The position numbers and the translations under genes are program-made. From Hoplostethus atlanticus (taxonomy: Eukaryota; Chordata; Actinopteri; Trachichthyiformes; Trachichthyidae), in the NCBI GenBank assembly GCA_034670405.1, contig JAXDDX010000171.1:248001-312000 (forward strand): 64,000 bases of DNA, written 5' to 3'. Under the pieces are notes generated by a model, which was not told where the DNA came from, did not search any database, and worked only from the letters and a program-made list of their open reading frames with translations. Of the stretch, positions 12,501-25,727 are shown in pieces (positions within the stretch are counted from its first letter, which is position 1; every line of letters starts with the position of its first letter).

Positions 12501-12571
<71 letters not shown>
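12501..12571. repeat. GATA tetranucleotide microsatellite
   Basis: About seventeen uninterrupted GATA units. The tract is perfect and therefore probably length-polymorphic. Confidence 0.98.
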
Positions 12572-13290
12572 GGGCCTGGGATCAAATCCCTACCAAAACC
12601 CTCTCCATTCAGTACCCATATGCCCCAAACACTCTCTCTCTACTGCTTTCTGGATCAACGTCATCCCTTCTTCTTCACCTATCCCGCAGAAACATGCACC
12701 CACGCCCTCGCTGGCCGGTATGAGCGGACGTTAACGTTTACCCGAGAGGAGGGAGAAGCGAGAGAGTTTTCACTCGGCCAGCTGTTTTCCAGGTATGAAA
12801 TGGATTTAATGGAAAAGCTGCAAGATGTGGGCTGGTATCTCCCGTTAAAAAGTCTAAGATTTACTACTACATTACACCCAAAGCCAAAAATATTGTCAAC
12901 GTCCAGAGCTGCGATTTTAGCCTCACTCATGCATTTTTGAAATCTTGAGCATTGAACATCAGGTAACATTTTGTTTTGTGTTGTGGAATGAAATCCTTCC
13001 ATCAAAGCCTTCCAAATAGTTATTTATTCTTGTAGTAAAAAGGATTATAGCTGATTGGGTTTTCTGGTGTACACGTGTATGCATGTTGCGCGCGTGCACG
13101 TGTGCTTGCGTGTTTGTGTGCACGTCCTTCTGTACGGGATCAGCTCCAAGGCCACGGTGGAACGCGATGTCAAATCAGCCATTTCCTCCCCGTGATAAGC
13201 AGCTTCCCAGATCTGCCCAGAAGGAGAGAGCGAGAGGATTGAAAGAGAGGCGTTCAAGGGGACCAGCTCTCGGGAAATACTCTACTCACC

Positions 13291-13480
13291 ACACTGCAAA
13301 AAACAATATCCGTCTTAACCGGGCCTTTACCTCTAGAAGAGTCTTAAAATCTTATTTTCCTTGAAATAAGTGGGAAAAAAGAGAATTTCACTTGTTTTTC
13401 CAATGCCAGAATTTCCTTGGCCGGAGAATTTTCTCGAGGCAAGTGATAATTTCAATCATAAAGATAATGTTACGTGAGTT
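13291..13480. mobile_element. degenerate CACTGCAAAAA-type inverted-repeat element (partial)
   Basis: The segment opens with CACACTGCAAAAAACA and continues with TCTTATTTTCCTTGAAAT and GTTTTTCCAATGCC. This resembles a widespread teleost MITE family whose ends read CACTGCAAAAA. The opposite terminus is not clear, so this is a partial or eroded copy, or a misassignment. Confidence 0.25.
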
Positions 13481-14635
13481 GTCTTCACTTGGGTTTAAGA
13501 AAAAGCAGATTTAGCACATGATATTTTTTTGAGCATGTCTCCTCTTTCTCTTGCAAGGGCTTGAAAACATGGCCATCACATAACTTGATAACAGGCAATC
13601 TTGCCAAGGCAACCATCTCAGTGGCAGAAAAATCTGGAAATCTTTATTGATTTTATTGTAACTGCCAATTAAACTGAACCTGATTCTGAAAGTGACTTGC
13701 TGCTGACAGGACAACGGGGAAACACAGGGGTTAAACTAGAAAACGTCTGTTTCTGCGATTCATGATTCATCTTCCACAGTTTGTCTGCAGCTCTAGGTCA
13801 CCTTTGAAAATGAAAGCATAAAAGTGAGACAGGAGTGTGAGAGTGCAATATTGTTCCGTTAAAGTAGCTGGCATAGAGTATAGTTGCATGTGTGTATGAT
13901 CTCAAGAAATGCCTCTGACTCATCTATTGCAACGCTATACACCACAATTTAATTTGAGGGGGTTTTGAAGTACTGGTTGATAATGTTTGTACATGTGGTT
14001 AATAAAACCCACTTGCAACGTAGCCTGTAAAGTAACTGAAAGCAATCCCAATGTAATCTGATACACATTACCGATTACATTTTGAAGCAATGTAATCCCA
14101 CGGATTCCACCGCACTATAATGCGTGGTGGGAATACAGAGTGTGGGCGGGGCCGTGTGCAGCATCGCGTGACTGCGCAGCCAACATCCTGTCCTCAGCCA
14201 ATTCCGCGGAAGAGTGTGCGGCTCTTTTGGTTTTCTTTTCCCCCCGATGCTTTTCTGAAGTCCCGGAGAACAGGGAGTGAGGGGGCGCGCTTGATTTACG
14301 TTGTCTCTTGCGCTGCGACATTCCCCCCGAGACTGTTGTGAGAGGATATGTATTTTTCCCCGATACACAGGAACTGATGTAACTGTTGAGCCAGAGTGTG
14401 TGTAGGTGGAAAGGTGGATGTGTAAAGAGCATGTATGTCATTGAGATCATCAAGCAGGCCCCTTCCCATTACCCCTCCCCCATCTGGTCAGAATTTGGCC
14501 CCTGATGCCTCCAGAAAGCTTTGCAGTAAATTCCGGTGCCTTAGAGCGACCTACACCTTCAATTCCAATGACAGTGGATGTATTGATTATTAGTGCCATT
14601 CATCCAGACTGATGATGATGCATAGCAGCAACTGA

Positions 14636-14760
14636 TATAGATAGATACTTTTATTGATCCCCGGGGGGAAATTCTTGGGTTGCAGCAGCATAACAGTATC
14701 ACAAGAATGTACAAAATACAAAGGCAAGGTACAAAATACAAAATAAAAGGCCTAAAATAC
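14636..14760 (-). mobile_element. non-LTR retrotransposon 3' end (fragment)
   Basis: The segment ATACTTTTATTGATCCC followed by GGGGGGAAATTC is the common teleost LINE 3' terminus read in reverse, with a short (TATC)n tail at 14636-14646. Only the last 100 bases or so are present, as expected of a 5'-truncated insertion on the minus strand. Its exact clade is uncertain. Confidence 0.55.
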
Positions 14761-14807
14761 AAAATACTGAAAAAAAATAAATAATTATATATATATATAT
14801 ATATATA

Positions 14808-15038
14808 CAGCTCTGGAAAAAATTAAGAGACCACTCCAAATTTTTCTTAAATCAGCATCTCTACATGTATGGCAGCCATTCCATTCCAGTGTCTGTTGAA
14901 TTCCAACACAGGCGCAACTCATGTCAGTAGTTTATAGAATAAAACAAAAATGTTCATTTTACTCAAACACATACCTATAAATAGTAAAACCAGAGAAAGT
15001 GATAATTTGGAGTGGTCTCTTAATTTTTTCCAAAGCTG
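14808..15038. mobile_element. Tc1/mariner-type MITE with TA target duplication
   Basis: Terminal inverted repeats begin CAGCTCTGGAAAAAATTAAG and end in the complement (CTTAATTTTTTCCAAAGCTG). They extend about 36 bp through the GAGACCACTCCAAAT segment with few mismatches. TA flanks both ends (14806-14807 and 15039-15040). The 231-bp interior has no transposase, so it is non-autonomous. It was inserted next to an (AT)n tract (14787-14806). Confidence 0.85.
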
Positions 15039-16330
15039 TATACATATTATCCGATAAACAGTGATTGTTGATGCAATATGGTTTCAAATGTAATAACCCA
15101 TAAGAATAAGAAGAATGTAATAACTTTATAGTATAAGTCAATAGGATTTTTACATCATCAGTTCAAAATGTTACACGCCTCATGAAGTCATAAATGTAAT
15201 AATGTGATGAAGTTGATTAAATCAGCAGGTTTTATTACATTTTCAACCCATTTTATTACAGTTATTACGTCATCCATCAGTTCACTCAATTCAGATGCTT
15301 CATTCTCAGTGGCTTTATTACCTTTTTATGGCAAAACATTTTCAGGTTTTTAAGGTTTTGAAGAAAATCCACCTCCCCCAACTGACCTGAAAAAGCGAGT
15401 CGGACCCCCAATAGCGATACCCTGCTATAGCTGATCTCATCAGTCATCAGCACAGTGTCTCCCCTCTTATTTTCTCACCCACTGGGAGAGTCCCGATGCT
15501 CGCTGATCCCTCGGTGACCGGTGGACCGGTAGACAGGTGGCGGTTCCAGAAAGCATTTAGTTCATGTGACTAATAGATCCACTCATCCTCAGGCAGCATT
15601 ACGACTGTCACCTTCTTTTTGCGTTGGAAGTAAACGGTGCTCTTATTTTGTAGTATTTCTAGCATCAGCCCTCTTCTTTGCCCTTCCCCGCACCCTTCAC
15701 TGGTGTATAAACAGCCACGGGCGCCGGGTAAAGGTACAATCACACGTTTAGCTTTCACATTAAATTAGTTGAAAGTGCATTTCACAAGACGTGTTGCACC
15801 ACAATGATAAATCCTACAAAAAAAAGAAAGACAAACACAACAAATGACTCCAAATATGTCTCAAAAGGGGCCTGCCTTATATTTACAGCCAAACACTAAA
15901 TTGCTAGTCCAAATCTCTCCGCCACTCACAATAAAAGATGATCACATATCTGTCACAAGATCAATCATTGCGCAATAAAAGCCCCGGGACAGACAGCACT
16001 TCCTCCTTTGGGTCTGCTCTTTGTTTGGTCGTTTTCCAGGCTGGCCTCCGCTTCCAAAGATTACTTATTCATAGCAGGAAGGAGAAAGGGACAAAGACGG
16101 ATCTGAACAGCTTAAGGAAAAGAGAGAGAGAGATAGAGGGAGGGAGGGGGGAGAAAGGCGAGGTAGAAAGATGGAAAGATGGAGGAAATGAAGAGTAGAG
16201 GAAAAAGGGATGAGAAAGAGGAGAAGAGGCGGTATATGTCAGTATGTCACCCAAACACATTCCTGTTCATTTATTGTACTTGGCGATAAAGTGACTCTCA
16301 ATTTCTAAATAAAAACGAATCACTCGGTGC

Positions 16331-16332
<2 letters not shown>

Positions 16333-16363
<31 letters not shown>
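16333..16363. repeat. GT microsatellite
   Basis: A (GT)n run of about fifteen units. Further short GT runs lie at 16573-16600 and 16732-16746. Confidence 0.95.
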
Positions 16364-16367
<4 letters not shown>

Positions 16368-17749
16368 CGGTCTGGCGAGGGTTGGGGTTGCTGTTGATTG
16401 TGTATTTTGTTTGGGGGGGGGTAGGAAACGGGCCTCTTTTATAATACACCGCATAAACATTTCAACTTCTGATGCCTTTTTATTTATCGCAGCACACATC
16501 CGCATCCTACGGTAATGGCCACCACATTTCGGGGATAAAAGGGGGATGCGTGTTCGCATGCGCCAGGAAGTGCGTGTGTGTATGTGTGTGTGTGTGTGTG
16601 AACATAGAAATTTGGATGGTATCAGTGTGTGTCTATACGTATGGATGGATGTCTGTGTGTGTGGCGGCCTCACATGCAACGTGGCGCACTGTTTTTCTTT
16701 TTCTTGTTTGGTGGGCAGGAGTTCTGCCAAGTGTGTGTGTGTGTGTATTTGTGTGTGTTTATTCTGTCAAATGTGTCCCACATGTGGGTGCAGGTTCTGA
16801 GCCCATACACACTTCCTCCCCTTTCCTCTCCTCTCCGCTCTCGCCCACCATCACCTTCTCTGGTAAAACGCTATTTGAAAATGCTCGTTTGGAGCTTTTA
16901 TTATGACACTCAGGTGTCAGATGGGTGGGGATTGACATACAGGGTAATAGAAGTGCCAGAATTGTCCTGACCCCGCCCGTCTGGTACTCCAGGCAGGTTA
17001 AATGCCAATAATTACAATTAAGGTCCCGATCATCAACCTACCTATCAAGTACCTGCCTTCTCTGCAAGCTGCCAAGGAGCCAGTTATACTTAACATCACA
17101 ACATTTCTAGGTAAATATTGTGTGTGCACAATTTCCTTTGTTTTTTGTATTACTGAATGTAATCATGTTTTATTGTAGTTATTTGGCTTTCTCTCAAAAG
17201 TCTGCAGCAACAAACATTTTCTCCGCTAATGAATGTGAACATTAATTTGAAAATACAGTATGTCAACAATTAAAACACGCTCCATCAGCCTGTTGTCAAC
17301 ACATAACAACTATTATGGCTACTATAAAATACACTGTTTACTTGAGTAAATTATGGAGCTCCTATAAAAAGTAGTGGCTTCCACACAGTATTACGCTGTG
17401 CTATTACTTTGTTAATTTTTGTAGATTTAGGATGTTCTGTATTACCAGGTTACACCATCAACTCCAATGAATCTGAATGGAGTTCGGGTCCCTGAGCGTG
17501 TGGGAGAAAACCACTTTAATGTGACAGTGGAAGACACCGGCATGGAGCTATAGGCAGCTCCAGGAATACACACGCAGAACACACACACTATAAATAGCAC
17601 GTGATGGATTTTATTTGTAACCCTACAGGCAGGTGATGGCTATAGGCAATTATTTTATACACTGCATGGCATTATTTAGCACTGGTTATGCTCTGAGATG
17701 CTTGTTTAGGAAGGAGATGCACTTTTTTTTGGTGACTAGTAGTTTTCTT

Positions 17750-17836
17750 GCCTACCTAAGTTGAATGTACTTATTGTAAGTCGCTTTGGATAAAAGCGTC
17801 TACTAAATGACTGTAATGTAATGTAATGTAATGTAT
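17750..17836 (+). mobile_element. L2-like LINE 3' tail
   Basis: The phrase GTAAGTCGCTTTGGATAAAA followed by GCGTCTACTAAATGACTG and a (TGTAA)n array is a very common 3' terminus of teleost L2-like LINEs and the SINEs that share it. Only the tail is kept. Confidence 0.7.
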
Positions 17837-19257
17837 GGCAAAACACTTGCAGGGCTCGAAAATATGCTTTACCTCTAAGTCACTTCCACTTGAAAACTAT
17901 GCAATTGGGCGAATAAAAAACAAAGCATGTGGTGAACGCTGACCTACAAATCCGCCCGGCTGGCCTGAGTCTCTATTCATGGCAGAGTCATCATCCAATT
18001 TTACTGGATGATGCTGCTCCTGCAGAATACAAAAATAAGCAAACAAGCCTGATACAGCCTGATTAACCAAGACTTTCATGAAAAAAAAAAACGTTTATGC
18101 CGATATTGAAATTCTCTTCAGTGTTGTTCTCCGTGCATCACGGCAAATACGGCAAATAGACAGTTCTATGTTGGGTGAAAAGGAATTCACACCACAGCTA
18201 CATATATCGTATTTTTTCCTGCCTGAGGGGTGAATATCAAAGTCAAATTGGCCAACATATCCACAAAAATGCTCGGTAAGCTTTTGAATAGGATCTGTTT
18301 ATGCACGCATCGCTCCTCCCACTTAGGCTCCTCCCACGCCACTCTGCCGGTCGGAGCCCTCATCATCAACTTTGTTAAAATGGCAAAGTTAAGGTGTCTC
18401 CTTTCATAGCAAGCCTATAAAAGTAAACTATTTGCAAACTTGACTTCCTAAAATGCACTTCCATGCACTGTATACTGCAAACATTTTATAGAGTTGTATA
18501 GAAGATACTGAAATGCATCTGCCCCCCCGCCCCCCCAGCCCGCCGAGTCCTCCATACAGCTCATCTCTTTAGCTTCAGAGTTAAGCAGGTGCATCTGATC
18601 CAGCCCCCCCCCGCCTTTGGGCCCAGACGCTGGACGGTGCAATGCTCTTGACACAGCGCTATAAAGCAACAGGCTCATGAAAAGCCGAGTGCACAGCAGG
18701 TGAGTTTGAAGGGAGGTGCGCCATCCCATAAATGTGTATTTTTAACCGTCGACCGTCTCAAAAACTTTCCCACACGCACTTCAATTCAATATCAAAGGAA
18801 GATATCCGACTGTGTGGAATATCTCGCCAAAACGGTGCAAAGTAAAGAACTGAAGGAAAAGAACTGTAGTGATTTTAGAATGATACTATAGAAATATCAC
18901 AGCAAAACTATAAGGTTTCACTATGTGCACCACAGAGAAATCTTAAGTCACTATAGGAATAATGATTTAGAAACAGCAAAGCTTTAGATTTATTTATCTA
19001 TTGACATTAAGAAGGTCACTTCTCATGTCACACACACACACACACACACAGTACACAAAAGCCTAATTACAACCATACATTCACACACACACATAAACAC
19101 TGACAGACAAATAAACACACTGTGTACACTAACATGTAGCACCTATGCATTGTATTAACACATACGCACAAATAGACATGCATGTCGCTTACGTCATGTC
19201 CAAACCCATGCATGTGTCAACACGCTGTAACTCATCCAGTCTCATAAACATTAATCA

Positions 19258-19286
19258 CACAAACACACACACACACACACACACAG
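19258..19286. repeat. CA microsatellite
   Basis: A (CA)n run, with further CA tracts at 19028-19050 and 19082-19095. The 19.0-19.3 kb stretch is broadly CA-enriched. Confidence 0.9.
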
Positions 19287-19799
19287 CCAAAGTCCAATGG
19301 AAGGGAAGACCGGCAGCATCGATGAAAAATATACACCAGGAACACCACAAAAGACGAGAGCATCATCCACCACAATGACTGGTGTACTTCACTGACTCAA
19401 ACCTCTTAGTTCAGGCATCTTTCATCCAAATATTACTATGACTCAGTTCAGTTAGTTTCGTTTTACTTCTTTGCTTATGTGCGCAGATGATAAAGGAAGG
19501 AAAGGAATTTAAAACAAAAAAAGGCCTTTCCACCTTACCGAAGAAAAACAGCATTTGGGTATCAGTCGTTTGGAAATGGTGAACCTGATGCCACCGCGTT
19601 CCACGTCTTCCAACCTCACTGTACCCGCCGCTACGCTGACACTTAAAGTAAACACACATTCAACAGTTTTGACACTAATGCCAACCTTCGAATGTCTAAC
19701 TGGGTTGTGGTCAAAAAAAAAAATAAGAAAAAAATGCAGGTTTTAAATCAAGAACTAACCTAAATAAATCCTAGATGAATGGACCGGCGTACATGTTTA

Positions 19800-19858
19800 C
19801 ACGTTTAGTCATTTAGCAGATGCCGTTATCCAGATGGACTTACTTGACGTGCAACGGT
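19800..19858 (-). mobile_element. L2-like LINE 3' tail, reverse orientation
   Basis: CGTTTAGTCATTTAGCAGAT followed by GCCGTTATCCAGATGGACTTA is the reverse complement of the GACTTACC...GGATAAAAGCGTCTGCTAAATG tail class seen at 17750-17836. It is an independent truncated copy on the minus strand. Confidence 0.6.
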
Positions 19859-21099
19859 AAAATAAGCTTAAACTCCTAGATTGCCAACATAACAAGCAAT
19901 AGTAAGAAGTCCAAGGATCAAATGTGACCCTAAAATGATTATGTGTGATAGAGAAGTGCTCGGGAAAGGAAGGAAAAAGAAGGAAAAGAGGTTTCAAACT
20001 AAGAGCGAGTGGCTCTTAGCTCTTCCTGTGTGTTCACCTCTCTGTCCCAGGTCGCACCGGGAGGGGACCACCATGTCACCTCCAGAGCGCCACATGCCCC
20101 CTCACCCCCCCACCCCCCAGTTTTCCTGCCCCATCCCTGGGCCTAATTCAAAGCATCTTGGAGCGAGTGCAGCGGAGAAGAAGGATGTGGCTAAGACAAA
20201 TAAAAGAATCGGAACGACAGGATCAAAGCAGGCCCGCAAATCTATTCCTTCTGGGCACGGCGGCTTTTTTTTGGGGGGGGGGGGTAAAACAAAGAATGAC
20301 AAAGACAAAGAAAGAGCGACGGGGAAGGGAAGAGAAAAAAATGAAGAGGAAGGGAAGAAAGACAGGGAATCCTTCACGAACTGAACTCCGTATCTCACGG
20401 AAAGGGTCATCGGTGGCACTTGCTGCTGTTTGATTGATGGGACCCGGCAGCGCGCCCCCTCCCTTCACATCCAGCCTCGCTCTCTCTCACTCCCCATCTA
20501 ATTCCATATGTCAGTCACCTCCCACCCTCTCACTATGTCTGATCAAAAGGATATGTCAAGACTCATTCATAATGCAGACTACTCATAATGCTTTTATATT
20601 TTATTTTAATGCTATATATATCAGTTCACTGGCATTTCGCCGTGACGGAACACTATAGGTGAAAACTAGGAGGGAAAGGAGAAAACTAGCTGGACTTGCA
20701 CAACACTGCAAGTATGTTGCATTCACCATAGTACACTGAGACCTTGAACACTGAGGACCAGCTATTTCACATGTATGGATGAGCAGCGCATGACTGTATG
20801 CGTTTCAATGCATTCATGTTTGTATCCTCAGACTTGAGTACACGATCATTCATCAGGCATACCTTTACAGTTAAATATAGGAGTTAATTTGCGTTTGTAT
20901 ATAACTGAGCCATTATGTTTATATTTCTACATGGATTTTGTTGTGTGCACATATGGCTTGTCTGTCTATGTATTTTCACAGACATTTGTTTTCACCTGGT
21001 TGGTGAAATTTGTTTTCATCTGGTTGGAATTCCAGATAGGTGGGGTTTTCAGATGAGAAAATCTATTCAATTGACTCTCAAATTCTTATGTTTAGATAG

Positions 21100-21715
21100 T
21101 AAATTCTATATATGCAGATGATATGGCCCTGGCCCTTTATAAAGATGTCAGTAACACAATGTACTCTGAGCAGGTTCTCACTCTGGAACAATGGCACTTG
21201 CTTCATGGCTTGCTGTGCACAAAACTAAGGAACGTATTTTCAACAGTGGTGACCCCCACCTCACCACCATTTAAACCATGTGACCAACTTGTGGAGAGTA
21301 ACTAGGGACACACATTGATGACAAATTGAGTTTTACACTCAACACTGAAAAACTGAAAAACAAGCCAGAGATTATTCTTAATAAGGGTTTGCTGTTAGCA
21401 GGGATGTTCTGCAGACGGTTTATATCAGCCTGGTGGAGAGCATCCTGGTTTTCAACATCACTGTTTGGTTTGGAAACTTAACTATAAAGAACAGACAAGA
21501 ATAGCCAGGATTGTTAACACTGCTGAAAAAATAATAGGCAGACAGCAAAAGCAACTGGCTGACCTCAAACTCAGCTGTACATGTACAGGCCCAATGCACA
21601 ATGTGTATTTGTATTGTTTTTATTGAATTTTGAATTTGATTTATTCTGTCTGAGGTAAGACCAAAGACAAATGTCCAGCCTTGGTTGGACAATAAAGTTC
21701 TATTCTATTCTAAAA
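21100..21715 (+). pseudogene. decayed LINE reverse transcriptase fragment with 3' end
   Basis: The frame at 21108-21125 encodes IYADDM, the YADD catalytic motif of reverse transcriptase. Further on, in shifting frames, come pieces like LGTHIDDKLSF, LVESILVFNITVWFGN and ARIVNTAEKIIG, in the order found in the C-terminal part of L2/CR1-like LINE polymerases. The copy ends with GGACAATAAAGTTCTATTCT, a normal LINE 3' terminus with a (TATTC)n tail. Several frameshifts and stops make it inactive. It is a 5'-truncated, old insertion. Confidence 0.85.
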
Positions 21716-22879
21716 TTTATGGCACCTGTTGTATTCCTATGTGGCAAACCCCACACATCTGGCACTGAAGTAGGCCAAACCATGAAAAGTATTTGCAAAT
21801 ACTGATTGACCCAGGTCTGGTAAGAAGAAGATGAGGATGTTGACGGCCAGGGCACCAACAGCCTATGCTGTTTTATTTTATTATATTTTATTTTAATCCT
21901 ATATTCCCTCACCCCTCAAGAAGTCATTTTGCCTTTTTCCAAGGCATAGTCTCCTCTGCTGTTTTAGCAGCGCACGTACATGAACACATCACTCACATAC
22001 ATCAACATATCCTTCTCCATGGATTCTTCTCAAAAATTCTAGGTCTCATTCAGATGATATTTCTACATATAATCAATTTGATATAAGCACGTTGATCGGC
22101 TAAGAAACATAGAGCTCAAAGGTTGTTGTGAATAGTCCAGCACTGCTGGCCTTTCCCTGCGCTCCACCCTCTTTCATCTCCCCAAACCAAATCCACACTT
22201 TGCACAAACCACATATTTAGAGCATGATGCATCAATCCTCATAATTCACATCATTCTGTCATTTTACACTCAATTTGCAGTACGTTACAGCCTGGGAATC
22301 CACAACACATTTTCTCAGTCACATAACAAAGAAGGAAATTATGGACAGATATTGAGCAAAATCAAACCAGTGTAGCAGCTGAGACCAGGCACTGTCACTC
22401 GCACTGTGCAGACTGTGTTTCGCAACACATCAAAGAAAGTCAGGATTTTGCATGAAAAACCGCAACATGACTAGTATCTCCCCCAGCCTTCCAGTTCCCC
22501 AGAGGAAAGGAAAATTCTCAGAAAGAGTCTTCCAAAAAACACACACTATGCACACCATCACACACACTATCAGCAAGAAATACATATTCCAGATCCATCA
22601 TTAAAACCCTCACGCTGTTAGGGGGCTGGGGCTTTTTATTTGACTCTGTAAAGAGGCTGGGAAGGGTGGCAAAGGGCTTAGTACGTTTACATTGGGGTAG
22701 GTTGGGGAGGGGGGTGTTGTTGGGAGATGGGGGTGTTTGCTGTGTAAAGTGTCACCTCCTGAAAGTCTCGCTAAAACAAAGAAGTCGCTGTGTGACAGTT
22801 CTGTTGCCGGCTTCCCAGCCACTGTAAGGGCCTTTGTAATCACCACAAAAGAACATACCAGTGGAGTAAGTCCATAACT

Positions 22880-23130
22880 CATCCACACAAACAAACTCTG
22901 ATGTCGGTAAATGAGGCGAACTCCAGCCCCCGAAGGGTGAGACTTGGCTTTTTTGCGGTCTGGCTCCATGAAGGCAAACAATGCAGCTGTATGCTGAAGA
23001 GAAGACGGGACTAGAGGCCGGAAAGCTTCGTCCAAAACCTCCGACAAAGCTGCCGTGAAACTTCCCTTCTGTGGACGGCAAATCAAGAAATCCGCTAGGC
23101 GGTGATTTTCATTTGGCATATCCCATTTAT
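22880..23130. promoter_or_regulatory. candidate conserved noncoding element
   Basis: A repeat-free block with balanced composition. It keeps a 169-codon frame open on the minus strand by chance, but that frame has no family resemblance. With the block at 23395-23700 it is among the more complex sequences of the desert. An enhancer role for the flanking bHLH genes is inference only. Confidence 0.2.
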
Positions 23131-23394
23131 GCTTTTGGGTGTTTGCTCGTTCAGTTCAATGTAACGACAATACCGCACAATTCGCGAATCAATGAGGCTG
23201 TAAATTGGGTGATGGCTGTTCAATAGGTTCAAACGCTGGTGGATGTTATTTTCAATGGCTTCATTGTAGGGCATATCTTACTATTCCAATGTGTTCTCGT
23301 GTCAAATAAGCACATTCATCTTCATGTTACTTCTAGCTTTGATTCGTTCAACAACAACTCGCGTATTGACAGCAGTGCCTGGGTGGCGGGAGTC

Positions 23395-23700
23395 AGGGTT
23401 GATACGGATCGCTACACATGTCGTGGAATAACCTGCCGGCAACACCCGTGCGCCTTTGGTCTAAACTTATCAGCGCATGGTTTGACATAGCTGGCAAAGA
23501 CCTCACAGGCTGCTCTTGTGAGATGCGGAGGCCTGGGGAAACCTCAGCGAAGGCCGTCCATGACAGCTGGCGCGCCACACGGCCTGAAACAATACACAAT
23601 CTGTCCCTCCTGACGGCCATTAGTAGACGCTTGCGCTGTCACGGCAAGGGGGAAGAACACATGCTTTCGCCCCGACATCTCCAGACAGCAGAAAATAAAC
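23395..23700. promoter_or_regulatory. candidate conserved noncoding element
   Basis: Complex, repeat-free, moderately CpG-containing sequence far from any exon, including GACGGCCATTAGTAGACGC. Nothing codes here. It is listed as a place to test for conservation across fishes. Confidence 0.2.
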
Positions 23701-25538
23701 GGACGGATGGAAAAAGAAGATGCATAATGAATTCCAGTGGTCTGGGACAAAAGGAAAACTGATCTTCTCCCCATCGTACGGTATGATGTCTAAGCACTGG
23801 GTGTCATTGTGTAATAAAGATCTCGCTAGCGCTCCTCAGTCAAAACCCTGCTGTGCGCAGGCTCCCCGAGTGTCATTGGAGAGTTAGCGCCAGGACCATG
23901 AAAAGCCCTAGCCACGGGTCATTAAAATACCTTTGGAAATATGGGATGCTTATCAAATAATAAGAACCACATTGCTCCGCTTTTCCCCCTTGTGTACACG
24001 GGGAGTGGATTTTGAGTTGGGGGGTAGATATCGCTACCTTTTTCAAGTGCTCTTTGAAGTCTGGGCCTTGAAACTGCGCCTGGGAAAGTGAAACACTTTG
24101 CATACAAGCACTTGCAGAGCGCGTAAAGGTCGTAACCTCGCTGTGTCTCTGCGGGCCTTTACCTCCATCAGAAAAGAAAAGTCATTTTAGTAGATGGTCT
24201 CAATATAACTGAGATTCAGTGGTTGAATTTAGCAGGTGACCAGCAAGTTCATGCATGAGGTGGCCTTTGTTGCTGGCTGCATGTTCTTCAGGTGCTTATT
24301 GGTTGACTGATGTAATGAGTTGGAAGGAAGCATAAACTCTCATTGACCTCAATGTTTTAACTTCCCTAAGCACTAATCATTAACAGGCAATAATCAAACC
24401 ACCAGACAGACACACATGTCGTAATAACAAATTAATAATTCAATGCTGTTCACCATTTTTATTATTTTAATTTCATTCAAACTGATATTTTTTGAATGTA
24501 GGTTCCAATATATCATAACATGTGTCTATGGACCCTCTAAAAGCACTTCCTGGTTATCCTTGTTTTCAGTGTAAAACAATACCCAGATGAATAAGGCATA
24601 TTCATTTACAACCATATTTTTAAAAAGCTGGATCGAGGCCCACAGTTGATCCACAGGAACATTCAAATGGATCTCTAAATTGTTTTGGAGAAACAGCTAA
24701 TGGTTTTTCATTGGAAAATTAGAACTACTATGTTATTGTCCCAAAGCATTCCTAAGTCTTTGAGATGTGAGACTGCCTCAATAAACTACTGTAGGCGTTA
24801 GGTTAGAGGTCCAAAAAACACAGGAACTTATGTTGATTCCAAAATCAGGCAAGGAGATTGAAATTTGAAAAAGGTCTATAGTCAGTCAGTTCAATTCGAT
24901 TCATTTCAATTTAAAGTAGACAAATAAAATATAACATTTAGGTGTATATAATGTTACACATTTTCTGTCTCTGTCAACTCTGTCAACAACTCTGTCAACT
25001 GTCTTAGGCCCTGTCAAGACCTATCGGCAAAAATGATTGACCTTAAAGAACCCCATCAAAATCCCTGTAAAAATACCAATCATCCTCAAAGGGACAGACA
25101 TTCAGAGAGAGGGGGGGTTCGATAATGGTCTGTTTCCAAGCTGAAAAGGTCCAGCTGATTTTTAACAAGAGGCAAATACGGGCGCACATCGCCTCATATT
25201 GCCACGCATAACTGTAATTTTGGTATTTTTATTTTCTTTTCTTATTTATGTATTGAGAGTTTCCTGGGATTTGGTTCTGTTAAACCTGTCAGAACCTCAT
25301 TGTATGATTTCATAAATACAAGGCATCAAAGAAAAAGAATTCATCGTCCCTGAAATTTTAAAAAACTTACAAAGACACGAAGCAGTAACAGAACAATCGC
25401 CATCTGCTGGTTAGCAAGGAGAGGTTGGAGGACAAGGATGGGGAAAGCCAGATGCCTGTACCAGCTGATAATACAATGTTGGAGACAGAGAGTGTGTGAG
25501 ATTTCATACTTTTGAGGGTGGGCTGCATCAATCTAACA

Positions 25539-25727
25539 TAGGGGTCTCAAATCATGTGCCACAAGGGGCCAAGAGTCTTGCATGTTTTCACTCCAACCAA
25601 ACACTACAGCAGCGGCTTTCAGTGATTAGCACACCTTCAAACAGAGAGGAGGAAATTTGATGAAATTTGGTTGGAATGAAAAACTGCAGACTCTTGGCCC
25701 CTCGTGGCGCATGGTTTGAGACTCCTT
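25539..25727. mobile_element. hAT-like MITE
   Basis: Left end AGGGGTCTCAAATCATG...CCACAAGGGGCCAAGAGTC pairs with right end GACTCTTGGCCCCTCGTGG...TTTGAGACTCCT, an imperfect inverted repeat of about 40 bp. TTTTCACTCCAACCAAA and TTTGGTTGGAATGAAAA pair further inside. It has no transposase. Target duplication is not clear. The style (GGGTCTCAAA ends) fits hAT-type non-autonomous elements. Confidence 0.65.

Noticed and set aside
18880-18960. CACTATAG-type MITE shared with 35480-35560
   Set aside because: Both stretches have short CTATAG and ATCACTAT words, but no terminal inverted repeat or ordered alignment could be shown by eye.
22610-23119. 169-codon minus-strand frame
   Set aside because: No recognisable family or exon partners. 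The region is better seen as noncoding complex sequence.
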